Under the pieces are notes generated by a model that did not search any database, was not told the DNA's origin, and worked only from the letters and a program-made list of their open reading frames with translations. This document shows positions 45,664 to 55,395 of a DNA stretch of 64,000 nt, one piece after another. Source of the stretch: Hoeflea sp. (lineage in GTDB: Bacteria; Pseudomonadota; Alphaproteobacteria; Rhizobiales; Rhizobiaceae). The stretch covers positions 1 through 64,000 of the forward strand of contig JACKJT010000004.1 of NCBI GenBank assembly GCA_020637795.1, given 5' to 3'. Within the stretch, counting starts at the first letter, position 1. Each line of letters begins with the position of its first letter. The position numbers and the translations under genes were made by a program.

Positions 45664-46458
45664 TCAGGCAGCCTTACGATTGCGTTCGCGCTGAATAACT
45701 TCGGAAGCCAGCTGCAAATAGGCCTGGCTGCCGGCACATTTCAGATCATACAAAATCGCCGGCTTGCCGTAGGACGGCGCCTCCGAAACGCGCACATTCC
45801 GCGGAATCAGTGTTCTGTACACCTTGTCGCCCAGGTGCGACCGGACATCTTCCACCACCTGCAGCGCCAGATTGTTGCGCGCGTCGTACATGGTCATGAC
45901 GATGCCCTGGATATCCAGCGTAGGATTGAGAGAATCGCGCACCTGGCCGACCGTTTCCAGAAGCTGGCTCAACCCTTCGAGCGCGAAGAACTCGCACTGC
46001 AGCGGCACAAGGATCGAATGTGCGGCGGCCATCGCATTCATGGTCAGCAGGTTGAGCGACGGCGGGCAATCGATCAGCACATAGCTGTACCGCTTGGCTT
46101 CCTCCGTCTGCAGCGCCTTGCGCAGGCGGAATACCCTGTCCGGGGTGCCGGCAATCTCCATCTCCACTCCGAGCAGGTCCATCGTCGATGGAATGATGCT
46201 CAGATGCGGCACCGCCGTCTGCATCACCGTCTCGCCAACGGTCGCATTCTGGGTCAGCAGGTCATAGGCGGAAACGCCGCGATCCTTGCGGTCAATACCC
46301 AGCCCGGTGCTGGCATTGCCCTGCGGATCGATATCGACGATCAACACTTCCTCGCCGATCGCAGCCAGTGCTGTGGCAAGATTGATGGCGGTGGTTGTCT
46401 TGCCAACGCCGCCCTTCTGGTTGGCGATGGTGATGATCCGGTTCTTCGAAATTTGCAT
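45664..46458 (-). CDS. parA: Chromosome partitioning ATPase ParA
   Basis: 264 residues. The deviant Walker A motif is KGGVGKTTT at residues 15-23, followed by EEVLIVDIDPQGNASTGLG and VLIDCPPSLNLLTMNAM. The C-terminal part has the typical VMTMYDARNNLALQV and PRNVRVSEAPSYGKP. It moves ParB-parS complexes along the nucleoid. Start at 46458 (MQISKNRII); the frame is open to 46521 but overlaps rsmG. It lies 17 bp downstream of rsmG in the rsmG-parA-parB order conserved in Rhizobiales. Confidence 0.97.
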   Translation of the reverse strand: MQISKNRIITIANQKGGVGKTTTAINLATALAAIGEEVLIVDIDPQGNASTGLGIDRKDRGVSAYDLLTQNATVGETVMQTAVPHLSIIPSTMDLLGVEMEIAGTPDRVFRLRKALQTEEAKRYSYVLIDCPPSLNLLTMNAMAAAHSILVPLQCEFFALEGLSQLLETVGQVRDSLNPTLDIQGIVMTMYDARNNLALQVVEDVRSHLGDKVYRTLIPRNVRVSEAPSYGKPAILYDLKCAGSQAYLQLASEVIQRERNRKAA

Positions 46459-46474
46459 CGAGAGGGTCCGCGGC

Positions 46475-47113
46475 CTAGTTGCGCTTGGAAAGATTGCTGA
46501 TCTCCAGGAGTGCCGATCCATCCTGCGCCAGACTTTGATGTTCTACCAGATCAAAGCACCAAAGGTCACGTGCTGATCTGACTTCTCCAAGATAATCCAA
46601 CCCTTTGTGAAACCACATTTGCAGTGATGGATTATCTTCGGCATAGGGCGCTGCATAACCCAGCAAATCGCTCAAGGATGCCAGCGCACGAGCGGAAATC
46701 ACATCGATTTTCCCTGTTTTTTCCTGCGCATCCTCGATTCGCATCGGAAACACGCTGGCTCTTGCCCCTGTCTCGAGAATCACCTGGCGAAGAAAAGCCG
46801 CCTTCTTGTTGTTGCTTTCGACCAGATTGACCCAGCCCTGGCCTTTTTCCGCCAGGCATATCGCCGTCACCAGCCCAGGGAATCCCGCGCCGCTGCCCAT
46901 GTCGAGCCAGGTCTGGGATTCCGGCTTCAGACGAAAAAGCTGCAGGCTGTCAAGGATATGCCTCTCCCACAGATCAGGAAGGGTCTTCGGGGAGATCAGA
47001 TTGATCGATGCCTGCCACTTTTGCACCAGGCCGGCATAGATGCGCAGCTTGTCCCATGTTTCACGTGAAACAAACCGGGAATCGGGAAAAAAGCCTTCCG
47101 GAGTATCCAACAC
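46475..47113 (-). CDS. rsmG: 16S rRNA (guanine-527-N7)-methyltransferase RsmG
   Basis: 212 residues. The SAM motif WLDMGSGAGFPGLV is in the first half, and ERHILDSLQLF precedes it. It methylates G527 of 16S rRNA. Residues 14-19 (FVSRET) are encoded by a perfect parS palindrome, so this N-terminal sequence serves both as protein and as ParB-binding site. It is between mnmG (5 bp upstream) and parA, probably as one mnmG-rsmG-parA-parB transcript. Confidence 0.96.
   Translation of the reverse strand: MLDTPEGFFPDSRFVSRETWDKLRIYAGLVQKWQASINLISPKTLPDLWERHILDSLQLFRLKPESQTWLDMGSGAGFPGLVTAICLAEKGQGWVNLVESNNKKAAFLRQVILETGARASVFPMRIEDAQEKTGKIDVISARALASLSDLLGYAAPYAEDNPSLQMWFHKGLDYLGEVRSARDLWCFDLVEHQSLAQDGSALLEISNLSKRN
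47057..47072. promoter_or_regulatory. parS site 1 (perfect, inside rsmG)
   Basis: TGTTTCACGTGAAACA, a perfect 16-bp match to the bacterial parS consensus and a perfect palindrome. It is in the 5' coding region of rsmG, encoding VSRET. ParB is expected to bind here and nucleate spreading. Confidence 0.93.
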
Positions 47114-47118
47114 AGCCT

Positions 47119-48993
47119 TTATCCCGCCAATCCGACGACGTCTTCGCTTGAGTGCTTGCGCAGATGCGCAAGAAGCAGTGCGATTGCAGCAGGGGTCATG
47201 CCCTCGATCCGCTCTGCATGCCCGACGGATGGCGGGCGGATCTTCTCGAGCTTGGTTTTCAATTCATGCGACAATCCCGGCAAGTTGTCATAACGGAAAT
47301 CTACCGGAATCAGCCGGTTCTCCTCACGGCGGCGCTCGGCAATATCCTGCTTCTGCCGATCCAGATAGACCGCATAGACCGCATCGACCGCTGCCGCATT
47401 GAGAACTTTTTGACCATGCTCGGACAATTCCGGCCAGATCGCCAGGATTCGCTCGAGAGAAATATCAGGATAGGACAGAAGCTGAAACGCGGTTCGGCGG
47501 ATACCGTCCCTGTTCAGTGCCAGGTCATGCTTCTGTGCTTCGCTCGGCGACAGACTGAGCCGGTTCAGGTCATCAAGACATTTCGCAAGCGAATCGAAAT
47601 AGGCCTCAAATCTGGTCTTGCGTTCCTCTGAAACGCAGCCCAGCGCGATTGCCTTCTGGGTCAGGCGCAGTTCCGCGTTGTCGGCTCTCAGCGAAAGCCG
47701 ATACTCCGCTCTCGATGTAAACATACGGTATGGCTCGCTGATCCCCTTGGTCGTCAGGTCGTCGATCATCACCCCGATGTAGGAATCGGTGCGGCTGAAC
47801 AGGCACGGAGATTTTCCCTGTACCTTCAAGGCCGCGTTCAGGCCGGCAGCCAGTCCCTGGGCGGCGGCTTCTTCGTAACCCGTGGTTCCATTTATTTGTC
47901 CGGCGAGAAAAAGACCGCCGATTCGGTGCGATTCGAGCGTCTGACTCAGCTCGCGCGGATCGACATGATCATATTCGATTGCATATCCGGGCTGCAGGAT
48001 CCGCACATTCTCCAGACCCGGGATTGTGCGCAGGAATGCTTCCTGGACATCTTCCGGCAGCGATGTGGAGATACCGTTCGGATAGACCGTGGAATCATCG
48101 AGACCCTCGGGCTCGAGAAAGATCTGATGCCCGTCGCGTTCCCCAAACCGGACGATCTTGTCCTCGATTGACGGACAATAGCGCGGACCAACGCCCTCGA
48201 TCTGTCCGGAATACATCGCCGACCTGTGGATATTGTCCTGGATAATACGGTGGGTCGCATCAGTTGTTCGGGTAATCCCGCACCGGATTTGCGGCACATC
48301 GATCTTCTCGGTCATGAAGGAGAATGGAATCGGTTGCGCATCTGCCTCTTGCCAGTCAACCCGGTCCCAGTCGATCGTGGTCCCGTCGAGCCGGGCCGGT
48401 GTTCCGGTCTTAAGTCGGCCAAGTTTGAACCCGGCCCTTTCCAGGGTTCCCGACAATCCGAGCGCGGGATCTTCGTTCATCCTGCCCGCCGGTGTTTTCC
48501 GGTCGCCAATGTGTATGAGTCCCCGAAGAAATGTCCCTGTTGTAAGAACCACTGCATCGCTCGAGATAGTGCGGCCGTCTTTCAGAACGACACCCGCCAT
48601 GGTGCCGTCCTCCAACTGCAGATCGTCCACTTCGCTTTCTATGATGTCGAGATTGGGCGTGGATTGCAGAAGGTCCTGGATCGCCGCCTTGTAGAGTTTG
48701 CGATCGGCCTGCGTCCGCGGGCCCCAGACCGCTGGACCCTTTCGGCGATTGAGCATGCGGAACTGAATGCCGGACCGATCGGCTGCCCGGCCCATCAGCC
48801 CATCCATGGCGTCAATCTCGCGAACAAGATGTCCTTTGCCAAGTCCCCCAATCGCCGGATTGCAGGACATCGTGCCGATCGTATCCCTCCGGTGAGTGAT
48901 CAGCGCCGTCCTGGCGCCCATGCGCGCTGCTGCGGCGGCAGCTTCACTGCCCGCATGTCCACCACCAATTACTATCACATCATATTTCATCAT
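47119..48993 (-). CDS. mnmG: tRNA uridine 5-carboxymethylaminomethyl modification enzyme MnmG
   Basis: 624 residues. The FAD-binding motif VIGGGHAGSEAAAAAARMG is at about residues 8-26, and the GidA signatures PAIGGLGKGHLVREIDAMDG and CPSIEDKIVRF are present. With MnmE it builds the cmnm5 modification at tRNA wobble uridine. An ATG three bases later (48990) is an alternative start. mnmE lies upstream (~160-bp gap with three parS sites), and rsmG follows 5 bp downstream. Confidence 0.98.
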   Translation of the reverse strand: MMKYDVIVIGGGHAGSEAAAAAARMGARTALITHRRDTIGTMSCNPAIGGLGKGHLVREIDAMDGLMGRAADRSGIQFRMLNRRKGPAVWGPRTQADRKLYKAAIQDLLQSTPNLDIIESEVDDLQLEDGTMAGVVLKDGRTISSDAVVLTTGTFLRGLIHIGDRKTPAGRMNEDPALGLSGTLERAGFKLGRLKTGTPARLDGTTIDWDRVDWQEADAQPIPFSFMTEKIDVPQIRCGITRTTDATHRIIQDNIHRSAMYSGQIEGVGPRYCPSIEDKIVRFGERDGHQIFLEPEGLDDSTVYPNGISTSLPEDVQEAFLRTIPGLENVRILQPGYAIEYDHVDPRELSQTLESHRIGGLFLAGQINGTTGYEEAAAQGLAAGLNAALKVQGKSPCLFSRTDSYIGVMIDDLTTKGISEPYRMFTSRAEYRLSLRADNAELRLTQKAIALGCVSEERKTRFEAYFDSLAKCLDDLNRLSLSPSEAQKHDLALNRDGIRRTAFQLLSYPDISLERILAIWPELSEHGQKVLNAAAVDAVYAVYLDRQKQDIAERRREENRLIPVDFRYDNLPGLSHELKTKLEKIRPPSVGHAERIEGMTPAAIALLLAHLRKHSSEDVVGLAG

Positions 48994-49047
48994 TCGTCTC
49001 CGGAAGACAGGACACTTGGTTAGGGGCGACGGGGAGGAAAGGCAACA

Positions 49048-49063
49048 TGTTTCACGTGAAACG
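49048..49063. promoter_or_regulatory. parS site 2 (15/16)
   Basis: TGTTTCACGTGAAACG: one mismatch from consensus at the last base. It lies in the mnmE-mnmG intergenic region, 55 bp ahead of mnmG. Confidence 0.85.
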
Positions 49064-49099
49064 ATACTTCGGTCTCATTGCCGGGTCAGTCCATCAGAA

Positions 49100-49115
49100 C
49101 GTTTCACGTGAATCA
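49100..49115. promoter_or_regulatory. parS site 3 (14/16)
   Basis: CGTTTCACGTGAATCA: two mismatches, with the core TTTCACGTGAA intact. In the same intergenic region as sites 2 and 4. Confidence 0.7.
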
Positions 49116-49139
49116 CGGCCACCTGCGGTCCGCTACATA

Positions 49140-49155
49140 TGTTTCACGTGAATCA
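49140..49155. promoter_or_regulatory. parS site 4 (15/16)
   Basis: TGTTTCACGTGAATCA: one mismatch. It overlaps the last codon of mnmE, so the three intergenic sites sit within ~110 bp at the mnmE/mnmG junction. Confidence 0.85.
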
Positions 49156-50472
49156 TTTTCCGACGCAGAATTCCGAGAAAATCACACCGAGTAGATCTTC
49201 GACATCTACTGAACCGGTTATCCGACCAAGTGCGACTGCTGCGTTGCGTAGATACTCCGACCTGACTTCAATCGGAAGTGAAATGCGGTTAACCGCGGTT
49301 TCCAGTTCTCTCTGGCAAATTCCGAGATACTGGACATGCCGTTCGCGTGTCGGCAAGATTTCTCCCGAATTACCGGTGGTGTCGGATATGGCTCTTCCGA
49401 TCTCGGAAAGAAGCGTATCGATTCCGTCTCCGCTCTTGCTCGAAATGAGCAAGCCGTCACCGGGGACATCTCCATCACGAAGCAGATCGCATTTGGACCA
49501 AAGCTGGATAGACTTTACACCCCGAGGCACAGTAGCCTTCGGCTTATCGCCGGTTTTGCGAACCTCGCATAATTCGAGTACCAGATCTGCGGTCTCGGCT
49601 GCCAGGATGCTACGCCGAATCCCTTCCTGTTCGATCTCGTCCCGCGCCTCCCGCAATCCCGCGGTATCCTGAAGCAACACCAAGTGACCATCAATATCGA
49701 GCCTGACCTCCACGATATCCCTGGTTGTACCGGGAATATCCGACACGATGGCCACGTCGCGCCGGGCTAGGGCATTCAACAGCGACGACTTTCCCGCATT
49801 CGGCGGACCGATCAACGCTATGCGAAAACCGTCTCTGACTATCTCGCCGGCTTTGGCACGCGACAGGTGAACCGACAGTTCCCTCACCAGCGCTTCCATC
49901 TCGGGCCAGATCCGGTCCGTAACCGAACCGGGAACGTCTTCTTCGTCCGAGAAATCCAGTTCGGCTTCCACCATCGCCCGGGCATGAGTTATTCGTCTGG
50001 CCCACGCTTCATAGAGCTCTCGGAGCGCGCCTTCAGCCTGGCCAACCGCCTGGCGTCGCTGAGATTCGGTTTCCGCGCGTATCAAGTCCGACAGGCCTTC
50101 GACCGCGGTCAGATCCATTCGGCCGTTTTCGAATGCCCGCTTGGTATATTCTCCAGGTTCCGCAAGCCGGAAACCGGGCAGCTTGGAGAGAACCGCAAGA
50201 ACGGCTGACACGGACGCACGGCCACCATGGATCTGCAACTCTGCCACGTCCTCACCGGTAAAGGATTGAGGTCCCGGGAAGAACAGGATCAAACCGTGAT
50301 CCAGAACCTGGCCAGCCTTGTCACGAAGATGCGCAAGATGTGCCCTTCGGGCCTGCGGTACGCCACCCGCTACCGTTTCGAGGCCGAATCGAACTCCCGG
50401 GCCGGAAATGCGGATAACAGCCACTCCGGCGGGCGGTGAGCCCGAAGACAGGGCGAAGATTGTATCCCGCAT
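49153..50472 (-). CDS. mnmE: tRNA modification GTPase MnmE
   Basis: 439 residues. The N-terminal tetrahydrofolate-binding domain begins DTIFALSSGSPPAGVAVIRI; the G domain is inserted at about 215-375 with GPPNAGKSSLLNAL (P-loop) and DIPGTTRDIVE (G2/G3 region); the C-terminus ends FCVGK with the catalytic cysteine. It partners MnmG. It lies 43 bp downstream of rho on the same strand. Confidence 0.97.
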   Translation of the reverse strand: MRDTIFALSSGSPPAGVAVIRISGPGVRFGLETVAGGVPQARRAHLAHLRDKAGQVLDHGLILFFPGPQSFTGEDVAELQIHGGRASVSAVLAVLSKLPGFRLAEPGEYTKRAFENGRMDLTAVEGLSDLIRAETESQRRQAVGQAEGALRELYEAWARRITHARAMVEAELDFSDEEDVPGSVTDRIWPEMEALVRELSVHLSRAKAGEIVRDGFRIALIGPPNAGKSSLLNALARRDVAIVSDIPGTTRDIVEVRLDIDGHLVLLQDTAGLREARDEIEQEGIRRSILAAETADLVLELCEVRKTGDKPKATVPRGVKSIQLWSKCDLLRDGDVPGDGLLISSKSGDGIDTLLSEIGRAISDTTGNSGEILPTRERHVQYLGICQRELETAVNRISLPIEVRSEYLRNAAVALGRITGSVDVEDLLGVIFSEFCVGK

Positions 50473-50515
50473 AATTGTACCGGTTTCGAATCGAATCGGA
50501 GGTTTGTGCGAAACG

Positions 50516-51781
<1,266 letters not shown>

Positions 51782-51900
51782 GGGAAATCCAAATTCTGTA
51801 TTTAAAGATATGGGGAGTGGCGGGCATATGCGATCCGGCCTTGAGAAGCCGGCCAGACTGGCACTGGCGCCCGCCATAGAAGACGTTGTTTGCTAGATAG

Positions 51901-51916
51901 CGATTCACGTGAAACG
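51901..51916. promoter_or_regulatory. Degenerate parS-like site 5 (13/16)
   Basis: CGATTCACGTGAAACG: three mismatches from parS, but the core TTCACGTGAAAC is kept. It lies in the 200-bp rho-hemJ intergenic region, consistent with the origin-proximal parS cluster. Confidence 0.5.
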
Positions 51917-51981
51917 TCGCAAGCCCCGTTGTCGCAGATTCTGGGATCCTCGCGGGCCCCGGGGGCTAACAATCGGCCGGA

Positions 51982-52527
51982 TCAGCCAAACGGCTTGATG
52001 ATGACCATGATCACCACGACGATCATCAGCACGGTCGGGATCTCGTTGGCCATCCGCCATTGCCGCGCGGTCATGCTGTTCTCGCCCGCCGCAAACCTGC
52101 GTGCCGAACGGCTGAGAAAGATGTGAAATACGGTCAGCCCGACGACCGCCGCGATCTTGATCCAGAGCCAGATGCCGAGAAAACCGAATCCGCTCCATGC
52201 CAGCCAGAGCCCGACGACCCATGACACCATCATTGCCGGGTTCATGATGACTTTGACGAGACGCTGTTCCATCACAACAAAGGTGGCGGCCGGTTCCCCG
52301 CCGGCCACGGCATCCGCATGATAGACGAACAGCCGCGGCAGATAGAACAGCCCGACCATCCACGAAATCACCGCGACAACATGCAGCACCTTGAGCCAGC
52401 CATAAAGCCAGTCGGGGTCGAACCACCAGGCGGCAACCGCCATCAGCACAACCGCGGCGATGCTGGCATAGGCCTTTGATCGGGCCTTCCTGCCTTCGCT
52501 GAGGCTTGTCGCGCTACCCTCGGTCAA
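51982..52527 (-). CDS. hemJ: Protoporphyrinogen oxidase HemJ
   Basis: 181 residues with four to five membrane helices. The start WLKVLHVVAVISWMVGLFYLPRLFVYH (here broken as WLKVLHVVAVISWMVG and LFYLPRLFVYH), and EQRLVKVIMNPAMM, are typical of HemJ (formerly UPF0093). It oxidises protoporphyrinogen IX to protoporphyrin IX, with a bound heme. It overlaps hemE by four bases (ATGA), so the two heme-synthesis genes are co-translated. Lacking HemG or HemY nearby, this is probably the cell's enzyme. Confidence 0.93.
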   Translation of the reverse strand: MTEGSATSLSEGRKARSKAYASIAAVVLMAVAAWWFDPDWLYGWLKVLHVVAVISWMVGLFYLPRLFVYHADAVAGGEPAATFVVMEQRLVKVIMNPAMMVSWVVGLWLAWSGFGFLGIWLWIKIAAVVGLTVFHIFLSRSARRFAAGENSMTARQWRMANEIPTVLMIVVVIMVIIKPFG

Positions 52528-53564
52528 CGCCTTGTCGCTCCGCGAACACGGTTCATCAGCCGGGTGACATTCTCCGGATCAGCCTGCGGCGTGATGCCAT
52601 GCCCGAGATTGAAGATCAGCGGACCGCCACCAAGCGTTTCAAGCACCTCATCGACGCCCTCGTCCAGCGCTGTACCGCCGGCCACCATCCGCAACGGGTC
52701 GAGATTGCCCTGCACGGCGCCGCCGGCCTGGATCTGCCGCGCCAGCTTCGAGGGCACGGTCCAGTCGAGGCCGACGCAATTCACCCCGGTCGCTTCCCGG
52801 TAATTTTCCAGCAAGGCTCCCGCACCCTTGGCAAATCCGATAACCGGAACACCCGGTCTCTCGCGGTTGATCCGCTCGACCATGTGCCTGACCGGGGCAA
52901 TCGAGTACTGAGCGAAGTCGCGTTCCGACAGAACGCCCGCCCAGGAATCGAATATCTGCACCGCATCGGCGCCGGCGTCGATCTGGGCAATCAGATAATC
53001 GGTCGAAATCTCCGCGAGCAGCGCAAGCAGCGACTTGAAGGCTTCAGGATGCTGCATGGCAAACAGACGCGCTGGCGCCTGGTCCGGCGTTCCATGCCCG
53101 GCGATCATGTAGGTCGCAACCGTCCAGGGTGCCCCGCAGAACCCGAGCAGCGTTGTTTCGGCCGGCAGTTCCGCCCTCAGCCGCCGTACGGTCTCGTAAA
53201 CCGGCGCCAGGTGCGTGTGCATTTTCGACGCATCGAGCGAGGCTATCGCTTCGGGAGCAATCGGATCCATCAGCGGACCGGTGCCCTCGACAAACCGCAC
53301 GTTCCGGTCAAGCGCATCCGGGATCACCAGAATATCGGAAAACAGGATTGCAGCATCAAAGCCAAACCGCCTGATTGGCTGCAGCGTCACCTCGACAGCC
53401 AGCTCGGGGGTGTAGCACAGATCGAGAAAGCCCTTGGCCTTAGATCGCGTTGCCCGGTACTCGGGCAGATATCTCCCTGCCTGGCGCATCAGCCATACCG
53501 GTGGCGGAAAGACGGTTTCACCGGCCAACACCTTCATCACCTTGCGATCGCCGGATTTTGTCAT
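52524..53564 (-). CDS. hemE: Uroporphyrinogen decarboxylase
   Basis: 346 residues. MRQAGRYLPEYR at 26-37 is the UroD signature; FCGAPWTVATYMIAG and GNLDPLRMVAGG follow. It converts uroporphyrinogen III to coproporphyrinogen III. The upstream region (to 53941) is the candidate replication origin, an arrangement (hemE / origin / divergent gene) known from Caulobacter and several alphaproteobacteria. ATG at 53564. Confidence 0.97.
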   Translation of the reverse strand: MTKSGDRKVMKVLAGETVFPPPVWLMRQAGRYLPEYRATRSKAKGFLDLCYTPELAVEVTLQPIRRFGFDAAILFSDILVIPDALDRNVRFVEGTGPLMDPIAPEAIASLDASKMHTHLAPVYETVRRLRAELPAETTLLGFCGAPWTVATYMIAGHGTPDQAPARLFAMQHPEAFKSLLALLAEISTDYLIAQIDAGADAVQIFDSWAGVLSERDFAQYSIAPVRHMVERINRERPGVPVIGFAKGAGALLENYREATGVNCVGLDWTVPSKLARQIQAGGAVQGNLDPLRMVAGGTALDEGVDEVLETLGGGPLIFNLGHGITPQADPENVTRLMNRVRGATRR

Positions 53565-53941
53565 CCACCACTTCCCTTAAATAAATCCTTATTGAAAAGG
53601 ATTCTGATTCTTAGACTCTGTGTTTTACGGGGATCAGAACTTGTCCACAATTCATCCACAGCCTGTTCATATAAACGGAGGCCGCGGGCAAGACCAATCC
53701 GATTTACCGGTTTCACCGTTTTGGCTTCAAATTGCCGCATAATTCCAAGACTCTATCAAACCAGGCCAAAACCTCTCCCGGTTCAGCCATCGAAATTCTC
53801 CCGGTTATCCCGCAACCGACGCCTTAGACTTTCCCCAAGATGGCCATTGTGGAAAAACCGGTGACTTATCCCTTGCATTCTGGAGCCCGGGCCACCTAGT
53901 TCGTTCTTGTCCCGGTTTATCAACAGCCCCCGGAGAATATT
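53565..53941. other. Candidate chromosomal replication origin (oriC)
   Basis: 377-bp gene-free region between divergent hemE and the PSRP gene. It holds DnaA-box-like words: TTGTCCACA (53641-53649), TCATCCACA (53652-53660), TGTGGAAAA (53848-53856, reverse orientation) and TTATCAACA (53917-53925). An AT-rich stretch with a perfect hairpin AATCCTT/AAGGATT (53584-53603) is next to hemE. The 10-mer TCTCCCGGTT is repeated at 53774 and 53797, with a near copy at 53908. Synteny matches alphaproteobacterial origins, and flanking genes point outwards on both sides. Experimental proof is absent. Confidence 0.72.
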
Positions 53942-54763
53942 GTGGAGCAGACCAAAAACTATTTCCACCTGCATCTTATCTCCGATTCGACCGGTGAAAC
54001 CCTTATGGCCGCCGGCCGGGCTGCCGCAGCCCAGTTTCAGGGCGCCCAGGCGCTCGAGCATGTCTATCCCCTGATCCGCACCCGCAAGCAGCTGTTCGCG
54101 GTCCTCGATGCCATCGATGGCGCGCCGGGTATCGTGCTCTACACCATCGTCGATTCCGAACTTGCGTCGATCATCGAGCTCAAGTGCCGTGATATGGGCC
54201 TTCCCAGCGTGTCCGTGCTCGAACCTGTGATCAACGTGTTCCAGTCCTATCTCGGCGCGCCGTCGCGTCGCCGGGTCGGCGCCCAGCACCATATGGGCGA
54301 GGAATATTTCAAGCGCATCGATGCGCTCAATTTCACCCTCGACCATGATGACGGGCAACTGCCTCTGGATTTCAACGAGGCCGATCTTGTCATCCTCGGA
54401 ATCAGCCGGACGTCGAAAACCCCGACAAGCATCTATCTTGCAAACCGCGGCATCAAGACGGCAAATATTCCGATCGTCCATGGGGTTCCGCTGCCTGACG
54501 GTCTGATCAAGGCAACCAAGCCGGTGGTCGTCGGTCTGATCGCGTCGGTCGACCGCATCGCCCAGGTCAGGCAGAACCGGGTGCTCGGGGCGACCACCGG
54601 ATATCAGGGCGAGCACTACACCGACCGTGCGTTGATCAGCGAGGAACTCAAATATGCAAGGTCCTTGTGTGAACGCCATGGCTGGCCCGTCATCGATGTC
54701 ACCCGCCGCTCGATCGAGGAGACGGCCGCCGCTATTCTTGCCTTGCGCCCGAAGTGGCGCTAA
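53942..54763 (+). CDS. Pyruvate-phosphate-dikinase / PEP-synthase regulatory protein (PSRP, DUF299)
   Basis: 273 residues. The DUF299 family begins FHLHLISDSTGETL and has the P-loop GISRTSKTPTSIYLANRG at about 152-169. It is a bifunctional ADP-dependent kinase and Pi-dependent phosphorylase that inactivates and reactivates PEP synthase or PPDK. The start is a GTG at 53942 preceded by GGAG. It is the homologue of the gene that flanks the origin opposite hemE in other alphaproteobacteria. maf follows 38 bp downstream. Confidence 0.92.
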   Translation: MEQTKNYFHLHLISDSTGETLMAAGRAAAAQFQGAQALEHVYPLIRTRKQLFAVLDAIDGAPGIVLYTIVDSELASIIELKCRDMGLPSVSVLEPVINVFQSYLGAPSRRRVGAQHHMGEEYFKRIDALNFTLDHDDGQLPLDFNEADLVILGISRTSKTPTSIYLANRGIKTANIPIVHGVPLPDGLIKATKPVVVGLIASVDRIAQVRQNRVLGATTGYQGEHYTDRALISEELKYARSLCERHGWPVIDVTRRSIEETAAAILALRPKWR

Positions 54764-54801
54764 CCCCCTTGCCTTGACCGGCCGCGATTCAGGAGACGTC
54801 C

Positions 54802-55395
54802 ATGGCGCTGCGCCTTGTGCTTGCCTCTGCAAGCCCTTTCAGAAAAGCCCTGCTTGAAAATGCCGGCCTGACATTTGACGTCGAGCCCGCACGCATCGAC
54901 GAGCGGGCAGTCGAGGACACCCTCGACGGCCTGGGGCCGGAGGACGTGGCCTCCGTTCTCGCCGAAGCCAAGGCCCAGGATGTGTCCGGCCGCAATCCCG
55001 GGGCGATTGTCATTGGCTCTGACCAGACATTGTCGCTTGAGGGAAACATCTTTCACAAGGCGGCGAACATGGATGAGGCCCGCCGGCGTCTTCTTGCGCT
55101 TTCCGGCAAGACCCACAACCTCAACAGTGCCGTGGTTTTGGCAAGAGACGGCGAAACCATCTGGCGGCATGTATCGGTCGCGCGGATGACCATGCGCGAA
55201 CTGGATCCGGGATTCGTCGGCCGCCACCTCTCCAGCGTCGGAGCCACCGCGCTTTCATCGGTTGGCGCCTACCAGTTCGAGGGCGAGGGTATTCAGCTGT
55301 TCGAGCGGATCGAGGGCGACTATTTTACCATTATCGGCCTGCCGATGCTGCCGCTTCTCTCCGAACTGCGGCACCTGGGAGCCATTGATGGCTGA
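54802..55395 (+). CDS. maf: Maf family nucleotide pyrophosphatase
   Basis: 197 residues. The opening LVLASASPFRKALLENAGL is the Maf signature; VIGSDQTLSLEG and SVGAYQFEGEGIQLFERIEGD hold the conserved acidic residues. It hydrolyses non-canonical or modified nucleoside triphosphates; a role in septum control is also proposed. It overlaps aroE by 8 bp and is second in the PSRP-maf-aroE-coaE-dnaQ operon. Confidence 0.93.
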   Translation: MALRLVLASASPFRKALLENAGLTFDVEPARIDERAVEDTLDGLGPEDVASVLAEAKAQDVSGRNPGAIVIGSDQTLSLEGNIFHKAANMDEARRRLLALSGKTHNLNSAVVLARDGETIWRHVSVARMTMRELDPGFVGRHLSSVGATALSSVGAYQFEGEGIQLFERIEGDYFTIIGLPMLPLLSELRHLGAIDG

